DNA from: Archangium lansingense
GTDB lineage: Bacteria; Myxococcota; Myxococcia; Myxococcales; Myxococcaceae
NCBI RefSeq assembly: GCF_026626635.1
Contig: NZ_JAPNKA010000001.1
Location: forward strand, 930,001-994,000
Length of the DNA stretch: 64,000 bases
Direction of reading: 5' to 3'
The notes beneath the pieces are model-generated. The model saw nothing but the letters and a program-made list of their open reading frames with translations, was not told the DNA's origin and searched no databases. Each line of letters opens with the position of its first letter. The first letter of the stretch is position 1. The position numbers and the translations under genes were made by a program. This document shows, piece after piece, positions 26,799-35,243 of this stretch.

Positions 26799-27198
26799 AC
26801 TCGGAGCCGCGGGCGAAGACCTCGCGGCAGGACATGCGGAGGGCGGGCTCGGCGGTGCCGACGAGCTGGCCCAGCCCCTCGGAGGAGAGCGCGAAGACAA
26901 CCCGCCGCACGCCGCCCCAGAAGATGGCGCCCGCACACATGGCACAGGGCTCGGTGCTGGCGTAGAGGGTGCTGCCGGCGAGCTGCTCGGGGGAGTAGTG
27001 CTGGGTGGCCTCGCGCATGAGGTTGGACTCGGCGTGGCCGGTGCAGTCCCGCTCCATCACCACGGTGTTCTCCCCCTCCAGGAGGACACGCCCGTTCCTG
27101 TCCACCAGCACCGCGCCGAAGGGGTGGTTGCCTCGCTCGCGGGCCTTGCGCGCCAGCTCGATGGACTGCTTCAGGTGCCTCTGCTCGTCTGGATGCAT
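26731..27198 (-). CDS. nucleoside/guanine-type deaminase of the CDA fold
   Basis: A 155-residue cytoplasmic zinc enzyme with HAES (His55, Glu57) and PCAMC (Cys85, Cys88), the metal site and proton shuttle of the cytidine deaminase superfamily. Length and arrangement fit the TadA/guanine deaminase branch, which deaminates free bases or nucleosides (guanine to xanthine) or tRNA. The chain after PCAMC ends with the extra strand typical of the free-base branch. The ATG at 27198 follows GGAGGAGG. It ends inside the 3' end of the lycopene-cyclase-like gene and starts 29 bp from the end of the aminotransferase gene on the same strand, so the last two may be cotranscribed. Confidence 0.85.
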   Translation of the reverse strand: MHPDEQRHLKQSIELARKARERGNHPFGAVLVDRNGRVLLEGENTVVMERDCTGHAESNLMREATQHYSPEQLAGSTLYASTEPCAMCAGAIFWGGVRRVVFALSSEGLGQLVGTAEPALRMSCREVFARGSESTEVVGPVDLPEAREVHEGFWK

Positions 27199-27227
27199 TC
27201 CGTTTCCTCCTCCGTTGGAATGGGCGC

Positions 27228-28418
27228 TCAAGGGAGCGAGTCCAAGCTGGCGAACAGCCGCTCCACGTCGGCGAGCGTGTTGTAGTGCAGCAGCGAGACG
27301 CGCACCGCGCCCTCGGGCATGAGGCCCAGCGCCTGCATGGACAGGGTGGCGTAGTAGTGGCCCGCGGCAACGCCCACCCCATTCCGGGCGAGGTGCTCGG
27401 CCACGGCGCGTGGAGGGACTCCGGGTACGTTGAAGCAGAAGGTGGCCACGCGGCCCTGGGGCTCGGGGAGGCCGTACAGCCGCACGCGCTTGTGAGCCTT
27501 CAGCCGCTCCAGCGTGGACTCCAGCAGCGGGCGCTCCAGGGACTCGATGCGGCGGAAGGCCTGCTCCAGCCCCGCGCGTCCGGGCTGTCCGCCACCGAGC
27601 ACCTCGCGCACGTAGCGCAGCGTCCCCAGCCAGCCGGCGAGGCCCTCATGGTTGGCGGTGCCGGGCTCGAACTTCTGCGGGCTGTCCTCGGGAACGAACC
27701 ACAGCTTGTCCGCGGGCAGCCGGGGCAGCAGCTCCTGGCGAACGTACAGGCAGCCCATGTGGGGACCGAAGACCTTGTAGGGCGAGAACACGGCGAAGTC
27801 CGCGCCCCAGGCCCTCACGTCGGGCAGCTGGTGCGGGCTGGCGTGCACCGCATCGACGATGATCCACGCGCCCACGGAATGGGCGAGCGTGGCGGCGGCA
27901 GCCACATTGGGCGCGGTGCCCACCGAGTTGGCGGCGGCCGTCACCGCGACGAGCCGGGTGCGCGCGGTGAGCAGCGCGCGAAGGTCCGCCAGCTCCAGCC
28001 GTCCCTCGGGCCAGCGCGCGCGCCACACCTTCACCACCGCGCCCTGTGCTTCCAGCCAGCGCCAGGGACTGGCGTTGGACTCGTGCTCCAGCTCCGAGAT
28101 GATGACCTCATCCCCTGCGTGAAACAGGCGCGAGAAGGCGCGCGAGAGCTGGAAGGTGAGGGCGGTGGCGCTGGTGCCGAGCATGACCTCCTCGGGCTGA
28201 CAGCCGAGGAACTCGGCGGTGGCGGCGCGGGCCTGGGCTTTGACCTCGGTGGCGCGCAGGGACGCCGGATAGGGCTGGCCCACGTTGCAACTCCCACCCG
28301 TGAGGAACTGGGAGATGGCGTCGATGGTGTGGGAGGGCACCTGGGCCCCTGCGGCGTTGTCGAGGTAGCTGAAACCCGAGCGCAAGGCGGGGAAGTGCTC
28401 GGCAAAAGGGGAGGTCAT
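27228..28418 (-). CDS. class V aminotransferase / cysteine-desulfurase-like protein
   Basis: The 396-residue protein is a PLP enzyme of the NifS/SufS fold. It shows YLDNAAGAQVP at the start, a GTSATAL phosphate-binding segment, ELEHESNASPW, VDAVHASPH, and the PLP lysine in FSPYKVFG near residue 215. It belongs to the 'cysteine desulfurase-like' branch, whose substrate is often unassigned, and no suf or isc genes are nearby. The ATG at 28418 aligns with family starts. Probably cytoplasmic. Confidence 0.88.
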   Translation of the reverse strand: MTSPFAEHFPALRSGFSYLDNAAGAQVPSHTIDAISQFLTGGSCNVGQPYPASLRATEVKAQARAATAEFLGCQPEEVMLGTSATALTFQLSRAFSRLFHAGDEVIISELEHESNASPWRWLEAQGAVVKVWRARWPEGRLELADLRALLTARTRLVAVTAAANSVGTAPNVAAAATLAHSVGAWIIVDAVHASPHQLPDVRAWGADFAVFSPYKVFGPHMGCLYVRQELLPRLPADKLWFVPEDSPQKFEPGTANHEGLAGWLGTLRYVREVLGGGQPGRAGLEQAFRRIESLERPLLESTLERLKAHKRVRLYGLPEPQGRVATFCFNVPGVPPRAVAEHLARNGVGVAAGHYYATLSMQALGLMPEGAVRVSLLHYNTLADVERLFASLDSLP

Positions 28419-28515
28419 GGCGCGCGCAGCATAACGTTCGCCGGTGCCTGGTGCTGCCGTGGCATTGGAAGCGGCCATGACGCACCGATACGTTTCGGCG
28501 TCTCAGAGGTGCGCA

Positions 28516-28552
28516 CCCTCTCCCTTTGGGAGAGGGCGGGGGGTGAGGGGAG
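28516..28552 (+). repeat. dispersed intergenic hairpin repeat, copy 1
   Basis: CCCTCTCCC followed by a short loop and GGGAGAGGG, then a G-rich tail GGGGGTGAGGGG. Two other copies lie at 33050-33084 and 37833-37867. It sits about 18 bp past the stop of the minus-strand PPOX-like gene and may act as a transcription stop there. Elements of this kind, which read as PLPEGEGE-like peptides in one frame, are spread between genes in many bacterial genomes. Confidence 0.75.
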
Positions 28553-28569
28553 TCCCCTGCGTGTCTCCG

Positions 28570-29097
28570 CTAGTGCAGCGCGGTGCCGGACTCGTCGAGG
28601 TTCACCTTCTCGTTCTCTCCTGGGCGGTACGGCTCGCCGGTGAGGACGCCCTTCACGAAGCCCACGAGCTGCACCATGCGCTTGTTGGGGGTGTCCCAGA
28701 ACTCGGCCTTGTTCACTCGGACGCACAGGAGCGCGAGCTCGGGATCATCCAGTCCTTGGGGGAACCAGGCCTTGAGGGTGGGGTTCCACAGCTCGCGGGC
28801 CTTCTCCTTGTCGCGCACCAGCCGGGCGGAGCCGCTCACCGACACGTAGCGATCCCTCGCGGGCTCCGAGTAGGAGAGGCTGACGTGATGGTCTCGCTCC
28901 ACCTCGTCCACCTTGGGCGAGTGCTCGCGGGTGAAGAACCACAGCTCTCCGTCGAAGTCCCGGTCCTGCGTCCACATGGGGCGGCTGCGCAGGGTTCCGT
29001 CCTGCTCCACCGTCGTCATCATCGCGACCTGGATACCGTGGATGAGCTCGCCCAGGTGAACGATGGGGTCCTTCTTGTCCGTCTTCTTCGTGGCCAT
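28570..29097 (-). CDS. pyridoxamine-5'-phosphate-oxidase-like flavin-binding protein
   Basis: This 175-residue cytoplasmic protein has the split-barrel pattern of the PPOX/general stress protein 26 group: TTVEQDGTLRSRPMWTQD, LWFFTREHS, DHHVSLSYSE and YVSVSGSARLV. These proteins bind FMN or related cofactors and are usually linked to stress responses; a specific reaction cannot be read from the sequence. The ATG at 29097 is preceded by GGGAGG. Confidence 0.82.
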   Translation of the reverse strand: MATKKTDKKDPIVHLGELIHGIQVAMMTTVEQDGTLRSRPMWTQDRDFDGELWFFTREHSPKVDEVERDHHVSLSYSEPARDRYVSVSGSARLVRDKEKARELWNPTLKAWFPQGLDDPELALLCVRVNKAEFWDTPNKRMVQLVGFVKGVLTGEPYRPGENEKVNLDESGTALH

Positions 29098-29197
29098 TCC
29101 TGCCTCCCAAGTGCTCACGGTAAGCAGGGTGGCAGGGCCTGACAGGCGCGCGGATGCCGCCCTCTTGTCCGCACGACGGGGGAGCCCCGGGGGGCAG

Positions 29198-29330
29198 GTT
29201 GCAGCGGACGCGCACGATGCGTACGTGAAACCGCCGCGTGTTGCCTGCCGCCGTGCAACCTCCGCAGCAAGTTGCAGCGGACGCGCACGATGCGTGCGTG
29301 AAACCGCCGCATGTTGCCTGCCAGGCAACA
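29198..29330. repeat. two 52-bp direct repeats followed by a 9-bp inverted repeat
   Basis: Positions 29198-29249 and 29271-29322 match at 50 of 52 bases, with 21 bp between them. Each contains CGCACGATGCG(T)(G/A)CG, which can fold into a small hairpin. The second copy runs into TGTTGCCTG-C-CAGGCAACA at 29312-29330. The repeat fills much of the 469-bp gene-free stretch between the PPOX-like gene start and the small membrane-protein gene. No coding potential is seen. It may be a regulatory or replication-type signal, or simply a duplicated segment. Confidence 0.8.
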
Positions 29331-29566
29331 ACATCCGTGCGAAGACAGCCATGGATGCACCGATAATTATCGGACCGCGAGAGTCGCCATCTTCACGAAT
29401 GAGAGGCGTTGCCGGGTGCCGCGATACGTGAACTATCAAATGCCTGTTTCTTCTCGTGCGGTCGCGCTCGTCCCTCTCTCCGCGTCGCTGTGCAGCCGGG
29501 CATCACCCATGTACTCTGCCTCTCTGTTCTTCGCGGCCTTGGCCGCACTTCCGGACAGGGGGCTGT

Positions 29567-29905
29567 ATGGCTGGCATCCTGGGAATGGAGGGCCTGTCCA
29601 CAGCGCAAGTGCAGGATGAGCTGCGACGCGGTGGACGGTTCGTGGTCTTCGAGTATTGCGTCTCCTTCCTCACTACGACCATGCGACGTTCGTCGGATGT
29701 CTATTTCATCCGGGCCGGGCAGAGCACTTTCGTCTTGAGTCTCGGCTACACGCTGCTGTCGCTGCTGCTCGGGTGGTGGGGGATTCCGGGCTTCATCTAC
29801 ACGCCCCTGTGTCTCGCCACGAACCTGCTCGGGGGCAAGGACGTGACGGAGATGGTGGTGCCCTCGCTGCTGGCGCCCCGGTATGACCCGAGCCTCGGGT
29901 ATTAG
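29567..29905 (+). CDS. small membrane protein (112 aa)
   Basis: The product starts MAGILGMEGLSTAQVQDELR and has RFVVFEYCVSFLTTTM, a central hydrophobic stretch (LGYTLLSLLLGWWGIPGFIY) and the ending GGKDVTEMVVPSLL. The combination of a Cys-containing strand, GWWGIP and a GGKDVTE tail is a pattern I associate with a widespread small membrane-protein family of unknown function. It ends 10 bp from the convergent GH15 gene. Confidence 0.65.
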   Translation: MAGILGMEGLSTAQVQDELRRGGRFVVFEYCVSFLTTTMRRSSDVYFIRAGQSTFVLSLGYTLLSLLLGWWGIPGFIYTPLCLATNLLGGKDVTEMVVPSLLAPRYDPSLGY

Positions 29906-29915
29906 CGGAGGCCGC

Positions 29916-31817
29916 TCACTGCACCGCTTCCCACGAGAAGTGGGACATGAACATGGAGCGCCGGCCGAGATGGTACGTGAGCGCGAAGTCCGCGTAGTCG
30001 TACGCGCCCGCCCTCGGTAGTTGGAAGCTCCGGCCCGCGGAGAGCTGTGCACACGACGCCACCAGCGCCATGTGCGTGAAGGCCTGCGGGAAGTTGCCCA
30101 TTGCCTCGCCCGTGCCCGGCACCGCCTCCTCGGCGTAGAGGCCCACGTCGTTGGCCAGGCTCAGCAGGTAGCGCAGCAGCTCCTCCGCCTCGTGCGTTCT
30201 GCCCGAGTGCACCAGCACGTCGTGCAGCCAGAAGGAGCACAGCAGGAAGGTGCCTTCTCCGCCGCTGAGTCCGTCCGGGGCGTCGTAGCGGTAGAGGAGT
30301 CCGCCCTTCTCCAGCCGCTGGCGCACCATGTCCACCGTGCGGCTCACCAGCGGGTGGGCGGACGGGAGGAAGCCCAGCGCCGGCAATTGCAGCACCGAGG
30401 CATCCGCCAGGTTTGTGCCCACCGACTGGGGGAACCACCCGTTGCGAGCGCCCTCCTTCAGCAGGTACTCGCGCACCAGCGCGCGCTCACGCACCCAGCG
30501 TCCCACCGGGGCTGGCAGCCGCCGAGCTCGCGCGATGCGGATGGCCCGGTCCAGCGCCACCCAGCACAGCAGCTTCGAGTGGACGAAGTGCCGGGGCTCG
30601 TCGCGCACCTCCCAGAGGCCCTGATCTGGCTGGCGCCAGCGCTCACACACGTTGTCCACCAACCCGCGCAGGAACTCCCAGTTCCTCTGAGACATCCGCC
30701 GGCCCATCTTCGAGAAGAGCCACGCGCCCTGGAGCATCTCCCCGAAGACGTCGAGCTGCAGTTGCTTCACCGCTCCATTGCCGGCGCGCACGGGTCTCGA
30801 GCCCTGGTGGCCCTCCAAGTGCGGCAGCTCCACCTCGGGCAGCAGCCGGTGGCCGCGGATGCCGTACATGATTTGAACGTCCTCGGCCCGGCCCGCGCTG
30901 GTGCGTGCCAGCCAGTGCTCGAAGGCGAGCGTCTCCTCCTGGTAGCCCAGCAGCATGAGGGAGATGAGGGTGAGTGTGGTGTCGCGCAGCCAGGTGTAGC
31001 GGTAGTCCCAGTTGCGCACGCCGCCCGGCTCCTCGGGCAGGGAGGTGGTGGGGGCCGCCACGATGGCGCCCGAGGGCGCATACGTGAGCGCCTTGAGCAC
31101 CAGGGCCGAGCGCCGCACCGCGTGCAAGTACTCTCCTTCGTAGGCGCAGTGGGAAATCCACTCGCGCCAGAAGGCCACGGTCTGTTCCAGCCGGCGGCGC
31201 ATCGCCGCGAGGTCTGGCATCTCCGCTGGGCTGCGCTCGACGAGCGAGGGCGTCCAGGCCGCTTCCACCCAGGCCTCGTCTCCGGCGCGCATGAGCCAGC
31301 GGGCGCGCAGGGCGTTCTCGTGCGCCGTCAGCGGACGCGTGGCCGTCACCCAGAGCGCATCGGCGCCGCCCACCAGCTCGGCCGTCTGGGGCGAGGTGAG
31401 GCGGATGCGCGGCACGAAGGCGCCGTATTCGAAGCGTGGTGCCACCACCACGCGGGCCTGCACCTGGCCTCCGATACAGCGCAGGCGCCGCAGCAGCGCG
31501 TGCCGCGTCCCCACCCGGGGGCTGTGGGCCAGGCCAGTGCGCACGGGCATGCAGTCCGTCAACTCCAGCACGCCGGTGGGGGTGGTGAAGGTGGTGACGA
31601 GCACATTGGTGTCGTCGATGTAGCGGCGGGTGGACTGGTAGGGGCCCTCGGGACTCACCCGGAAGGAGCCGCCTCGGCCCACATCCAGGATGCGGCAGAA
31701 TGCCGCGGGTGAGTCGAACCGGGGAAAGCAGGCCCAGTCGATGGACCCATCCCGGCCCACCAGGGCCGCGGAGTGGCAGTCACCCAGCAAGGCGTAGTCG
31801 TCGATCCGCTGCCGCAT
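29916..31817 (-). CDS. GH15 glycoside hydrolase (glucoamylase/trehalase-like)
   Basis: The 633-residue protein starts MRQRIDDYALLGDCHSAALV and has DGSIDWACFPRFDSPA, the family's substrate loop RNWDYRYTWLRD, the general-acid Glu in DQGLWEVR near 402 and the general base Glu in GEGTFL near 519. GH15 enzymes release glucose from alpha-glucans, and a bacterial subgroup cleaves trehalose. There is no signal peptide, so it is cytoplasmic and suited to glycogen or trehalose turnover. Start ATG 31817 is taken because the conserved N terminus begins there. Length is normal for the bacterial branch. Confidence 0.92.
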   Translation of the reverse strand: MRQRIDDYALLGDCHSAALVGRDGSIDWACFPRFDSPAAFCRILDVGRGGSFRVSPEGPYQSTRRYIDDTNVLVTTFTTPTGVLELTDCMPVRTGLAHSPRVGTRHALLRRLRCIGGQVQARVVVAPRFEYGAFVPRIRLTSPQTAELVGGADALWVTATRPLTAHENALRARWLMRAGDEAWVEAAWTPSLVERSPAEMPDLAAMRRRLEQTVAFWREWISHCAYEGEYLHAVRRSALVLKALTYAPSGAIVAAPTTSLPEEPGGVRNWDYRYTWLRDTTLTLISLMLLGYQEETLAFEHWLARTSAGRAEDVQIMYGIRGHRLLPEVELPHLEGHQGSRPVRAGNGAVKQLQLDVFGEMLQGAWLFSKMGRRMSQRNWEFLRGLVDNVCERWRQPDQGLWEVRDEPRHFVHSKLLCWVALDRAIRIARARRLPAPVGRWVRERALVREYLLKEGARNGWFPQSVGTNLADASVLQLPALGFLPSAHPLVSRTVDMVRQRLEKGGLLYRYDAPDGLSGGEGTFLLCSFWLHDVLVHSGRTHEAEELLRYLLSLANDVGLYAEEAVPGTGEAMGNFPQAFTHMALVASCAQLSAGRSFQLPRAGAYDYADFALTYHLGRRSMFMSHFSWEAVQ

Positions 31818-32025
31818 CCCGTCTCCCGGGGGCCACTCCAAGACCAGGGGCCTCCTCCGTCATTGAGTACGGGGGAAGGCCGTTGCAACCGCCACCGGAG
31901 GGCAGTGGGTCCTGGTGTGCTCCCGCTCCAGTCAGGGAAGCGGGCGCCACCTGGACGGCTGATGGGCCGACAGAGAAGGCGTGGCGCGTGTCAGATCCAT
32001 CGGGTCTCCTGCGTCCCGGGCCCCT

Positions 32026-33024
32026 ATGAAAGCTGAACATCTCTTTATTCCGACCCCCTGTGCTCCCCAGTCCCTTGGCTGGAATGGAGAGGGGCTCGTG
32101 GATTGGGTCTCCGGCGGCACGCGCTACGGGCTGGACGGGAGGAGCATCGATTCCCACGTCCATCATGGCTATCGCTTCGATGCCGCGGTGACGTCCCAGG
32201 ATGGCCGGTACGCCGTCATCTACGAGAAGCTTGGCACCAAGGCGGCCCTGCTCCGGGACGGGCGGCATGTGCGCGAGCTCAATCGCAGCTACTACCACGC
32301 GAATGCCTACGAGTATCCCATCGCGCTCCTGACCCTGCCGAGCGGCCGCACGCTCCTGGCCCACTGTCCCGAGGAGTATTGCACTCTGGAGCTCGAGGAC
32401 GCGGAGACGGGGGAGCGACTCACCCGGCGGGACAGCAAATCACCAGACTTCTTCCACTCCCGGCTGCAGTTCAGCCGTGATGGCCGCTACCTGCTCAGCG
32501 CGGGGTGGATCTGGCACCCCGTGGATGCGGCGTCCACCTTCGACGTGGCTCGCGCACTCGAGCAGCCCGCGTCGTTGGACCAGCCCCAGGACTTCGAGGT
32601 GGGGGATTGCTTCCTGGAGATCCACTCGGCGGCCTTCGGGGAGAGGGATCTACTGGTGATGGATTGCTCGGGGTTGGACGGGGACGAGACGCCCTTCGAG
32701 GACGGACGGCCGACGGACACGGCGCGCCTTGGGGTGTACTCACTCACCGAGCGGCGTTTCCTGTCCATGGCGCCCCTGGACAGGCCCGCGGGGACCCTGA
32801 TGGTGATGGACGGCTACGCGGTGGGTTTCTTCGAGCATCCCCGGCTCATCGAGCTCGCGACGGGGCGTGTCGTGGAGAGCTGGCCGGGGCTCGCCACGGG
32901 CATGCAGTCCAGCAGCATCATCCGTCACCTGCCATCGCTGCCGCCGCTCGCGCTGGACCCGGTGGGGCGCCGTTTCGCGGTGGGGACGGACAAGGGCATC
33001 GAGGTCATCCGCTTCAGCCCCTGA
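32026..33024 (+). CDS. hypothetical beta-propeller-like protein
   Basis: A 332-residue protein without signal peptide. Several strands of the type DGRYAVIYEKLG, SRDGRYLLSAGWIWHP and GRRFAVGTDKGIEVI, each with a G(R)Y/F pattern, suggest a WD40- or Kelch-like beta propeller. The substrate or partner is unknown. The N-terminal half carries acidic loops. The ATG at 32026 is the best start; the gene is followed 26 bp later by hairpin repeat copy 2. Confidence 0.65.
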   Translation: MKAEHLFIPTPCAPQSLGWNGEGLVDWVSGGTRYGLDGRSIDSHVHHGYRFDAAVTSQDGRYAVIYEKLGTKAALLRDGRHVRELNRSYYHANAYEYPIALLTLPSGRTLLAHCPEEYCTLELEDAETGERLTRRDSKSPDFFHSRLQFSRDGRYLLSAGWIWHPVDAASTFDVARALEQPASLDQPQDFEVGDCFLEIHSAAFGERDLLVMDCSGLDGDETPFEDGRPTDTARLGVYSLTERRFLSMAPLDRPAGTLMVMDGYAVGFFEHPRLIELATGRVVESWPGLATGMQSSSIIRHLPSLPPLALDPVGRRFAVGTDKGIEVIRFSP

Positions 33025-33049
33025 GTTCTTTCTGCTCCCGCGGCCATTT

Positions 33050-33084
33050 CCCCTCTCCCCTCGGGAGAGGGACGGGGTGAGGGT
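33050..33084 (+). repeat. dispersed intergenic hairpin repeat, copy 2
   Basis: CCCTCTCCCC, a TC loop, GGGAGAGGG, then a GACGGGGTGAGGG tail. It lies 26 bp past the stop of the beta-propeller-like gene in the same orientation as copy 3. It is a plausible terminator-like hairpin without a clear U-tract. Confidence 0.75.
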
Positions 33085-33141
33085 ATCCGTCACCGTATTC
33101 CCCCCGAGAGAGCAACACGGTGACGGTCCTGGCTCACTGCA

Positions 33142-33546
33142 CTACTCGCCGAGGATGCTCTCCGAGGCAACCGAGTTGCGAGGGATGCGGAGCAGCACCG
33201 AGCCATCGTTCGCATCCACGTAGACAAGCTCCTCCAGGGTCAGACCGTCGCGGTCGTACGTCGTCACGAGCACCTCGTAGGCGAGGAGCGCGGGACGGAC
33301 GCCATGCGGGCGGACGTAGGTGATGCCGAGGACCTGCACGGAGCCATCTTCGTCGGAGGACCCGGCGGCGACGGCGCTGGCCTCGTCCGGGCTCAGCCGC
33401 GGGCTGGAGACGCGCGACGTGACGGAGGCTGTCTCTGCGGCTGGGTTTGGCTCATTGGAAGACAGCTCATCCTGGGGACCGCAGGCGGTGACAGCGAGCG
33501 ACAGGCCAGCCGCGGTGAGGACGCGGAAGAGCGATTGCGAGTTCAT
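33142..33546 (-). CDS. lipoprotein with FTP/PepSY-like C-terminal domain
   Basis: The 134-residue product has a lipoprotein signal (MNSQSLFRVLTAAGLSLAVT, lipobox TAC). The C-terminal half with PALLAYEVLVTTYDRDG and EELVYVDANDGSVLLRIPRN resembles the end of an FTP/PepSY domain of M4 metalloprotease propeptides. No peptidase follows, so it is either a free inhibitor-like lipoprotein or the remnant of a larger propeptide. The start at 33546 is preferred. About 150 bp upstream lies an unusually AT-rich stretch (33690-33755) that could hold the promoter. Confidence 0.6.
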   Translation of the reverse strand: MNSQSLFRVLTAAGLSLAVTACGPQDELSSNEPNPAAETASVTSRVSSPRLSPDEASAVAAGSSDEDGSVQVLGITYVRPHGVRPALLAYEVLVTTYDRDGLTLEELVYVDANDGSVLLRIPRNSVASESILGE

Positions 33547-33689
33547 GAGGATTGCTCCCATGGAGGAGAAGGGGTGGAGCCCTCCAGGTGAGCTCGTCGC
33601 GCGAGTCCTGGAGGAGGGAGGCCTGGGCGAGCGCCTTCGGGAGTACGCGCCTTCGAGAAGGCGGCGGGAGGCTGCCTTGAACCCAAAGG

Positions 33690-33755
33690 GAATTCCACTT
33701 TTTCTCGTATTTCAATTCTGGATTAATTTTCTAGTTTGACGGTTACTAGTATGGC
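33690..33755. other. AT-rich intergenic segment
   Basis: This 66-bp segment (ATTTCAATTCTGGATTAATT and flanks) has much lower GC than the surrounding DNA. It lies in the 356-bp gene-free stretch between the FTP/PepSY-like lipoprotein and the flippase-like gene, next to the ABC ATPase relic. It may be a promoter or the scar of a lost element. Confidence 0.4.
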
Positions 33756-33759
33756 GCGC

Positions 33760-33876
33760 TCAGTCATGGGCTTGGGCGAGCAGACGGCGCGTGGCCTCGT
33801 GGCGCGGCGCGTCCAGCACCTGGGAGGGGTCCAGGGCGCTCGTCGGCTCGTCGTAGAGCAGCACGGCCGGGTCCAT
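33760..33876 (-). pseudogene. internally deleted relic of an ABC transporter ATPase
   Basis: Read on the minus strand from an ATG at 33876, the 38 codons give MDPAVLLYDEPTSALDPS, then QVLDAPRHEATRRLLAQAHD and a stop. The first part is the Walker B and D-loop (LLYDEPTSALDP) and the second looks like the C-terminal end of polar-amino-acid-type ABC ATPases. The roughly 80-100 residues between them, including the switch His, are missing, and an in-frame stop sits just upstream. It is therefore a scar of a deleted transporter gene rather than a functional protein. Confidence 0.7.
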
Positions 33877-33902
33877 GGGCGCCGGAGTCTAGCCCCTGGC
33901 GC

Positions 33903-34931
33903 TCAGTCGTCGAGGTTGCGACCGGGCTGTGCCGCGGGAAGAGGGGGCGCCTTCCACACCAGGGGGGTGAGCGAGCCCAGCAGCACGAACAGCACCTGCA
34001 TCCCATGGGCGAGCAGCGCGATGGACATGGCCCGAGCGGTGGTGGTGCCGAAGGCGTTGGCCGACAGCGCGAAGGCCCCATCGCTCACGCCGAAGCGTCC
34101 CGGCACCAGGATGCCTACCGCCATGGACAGCAGGTGGAGCCCCTGGGCGACGAGCGCCTCCAGCGCCGTCGTGTCGATGCCCACCGCCATGGCCAGGGTG
34201 CCGTACTGCACCACCTGAAGCGTCCGGCCGAGGAAGGTGGCCACGAGGGGCTGGGCGGGTGGCAGCACGCCGCCGTGCAGCGCTTTCTGGAAGGACTCGG
34301 TATGGGGGGCGAAGCGGTGGAGGTGGTGCTTCAACCACGCTCCGGGCCCGTGCGCCCGCATGCCCGCGTGCATTCCCAGGCCCGCGAGCAACATCACCAG
34401 CGCGTGGACACCGAGCGCCAGCGTCAGCCACGAGGCGCCCGTCAGCAGGTACGCCGCCAGGGTACAGGGAAGGGAGATAAGGCCGCCGGACACCAGCGCG
34501 GCCACCTGCGACGTGGCCGCTGCCGCCATGGCTGGGGCACCGCCCGTATAGGGGCTGAGCAGCGCCGCCTTCGTCGCCTCACCCGCGGCCCGTCCCGCGG
34601 GTGCCACGCTCGACACCGCCGCGCTGATGAGCTGTGCGCGCAGGATGCTGCGGAAGGGCACGTCTCGCGTCCGGCTGCCATACGCCACCCAGGTGGCCAC
34701 CGCGTTCAGGGATTGGCGTGCCACCTCGAGCAGGAGCACCAGGGGCAGCCAGGGCGCCGCGCGCGCCAGCACCCGTCCCAGCTCTTGGGGGCCCACGTCG
34801 TCGACGAGCAGCACGAGGAGGGCCACGCCCAGCACCGCGAAGGTCGGGTGCAGCACTGCCATCACCCGCGCCCCCAGTGGCTTGTGCACCTTCAGGGGGA
34901 CGCTCATGGCTACCCGTTTCGGGAGTCTCAT
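33903..34931 (-). CDS. UPF0104/LPG-synthase-type flippase-like membrane protein
   Basis: A 342-residue membrane protein with about seven to nine helices in the YbhN/lysylphosphatidylglycerol-synthase TM family. Characteristic features are the middle GRAAGEATKAALLS segment and helices around LVSGGLISLPCTLA and GILVPGRFGVSDGAFALSAN. These domains move lipids or polyprenyl-linked precursors or occur as stand-alone proteins of unknown substrate. The start at 34931 is not certain; an ATG at 34907 is possible. The 312-bp gap upstream (34932-35243) holds nothing recognisable. Confidence 0.8.
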   Translation of the reverse strand: MRLPKRVAMSVPLKVHKPLGARVMAVLHPTFAVLGVALLVLLVDDVGPQELGRVLARAAPWLPLVLLLEVARQSLNAVATWVAYGSRTRDVPFRSILRAQLISAAVSSVAPAGRAAGEATKAALLSPYTGGAPAMAAAATSQVAALVSGGLISLPCTLAAYLLTGASWLTLALGVHALVMLLAGLGMHAGMRAHGPGAWLKHHLHRFAPHTESFQKALHGGVLPPAQPLVATFLGRTLQVVQYGTLAMAVGIDTTALEALVAQGLHLLSMAVGILVPGRFGVSDGAFALSANAFGTTTARAMSIALLAHGMQVLFVLLGSLTPLVWKAPPLPAAQPGRNLDD

Positions 34932-35243
34932 GAAGTGTGACCATGGGGGCTCACCGAGACTCCATTCCTGTTGCTCGCCGCCCCCCATCCACCCTCCCTC
35001 TCCGCCGCGCGAGCAGCGGATGTCCGTAAAGGTGCGCAGCCTGAGGCTTGCTGGCGAGGGTGCCGTGGGTCCGTACTGCGGGACGGTGCCCGCGTTCGCG
35101 GGTGGACAGCGTGAGGGGACGGAAGTCAGAGGAGGAGGAGCGGCCCCACGGGGTGGCGGAACGTGATAGGGGCAGCCGCCCTGCCCGAGGGAAGTCCCCG
35201 GGGATGGAGTGCGGGCCGCACCAGGTCCGAGGAGATGGAAGGC
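34932..35243. other. intergenic region, nothing recognised
   Basis: GC-rich sequence between the divergent flippase-like gene and the 165-residue gene. Several short open frames exist but none has a plausible start or motif. It may hold the promoters of both genes. Confidence 0.5.
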
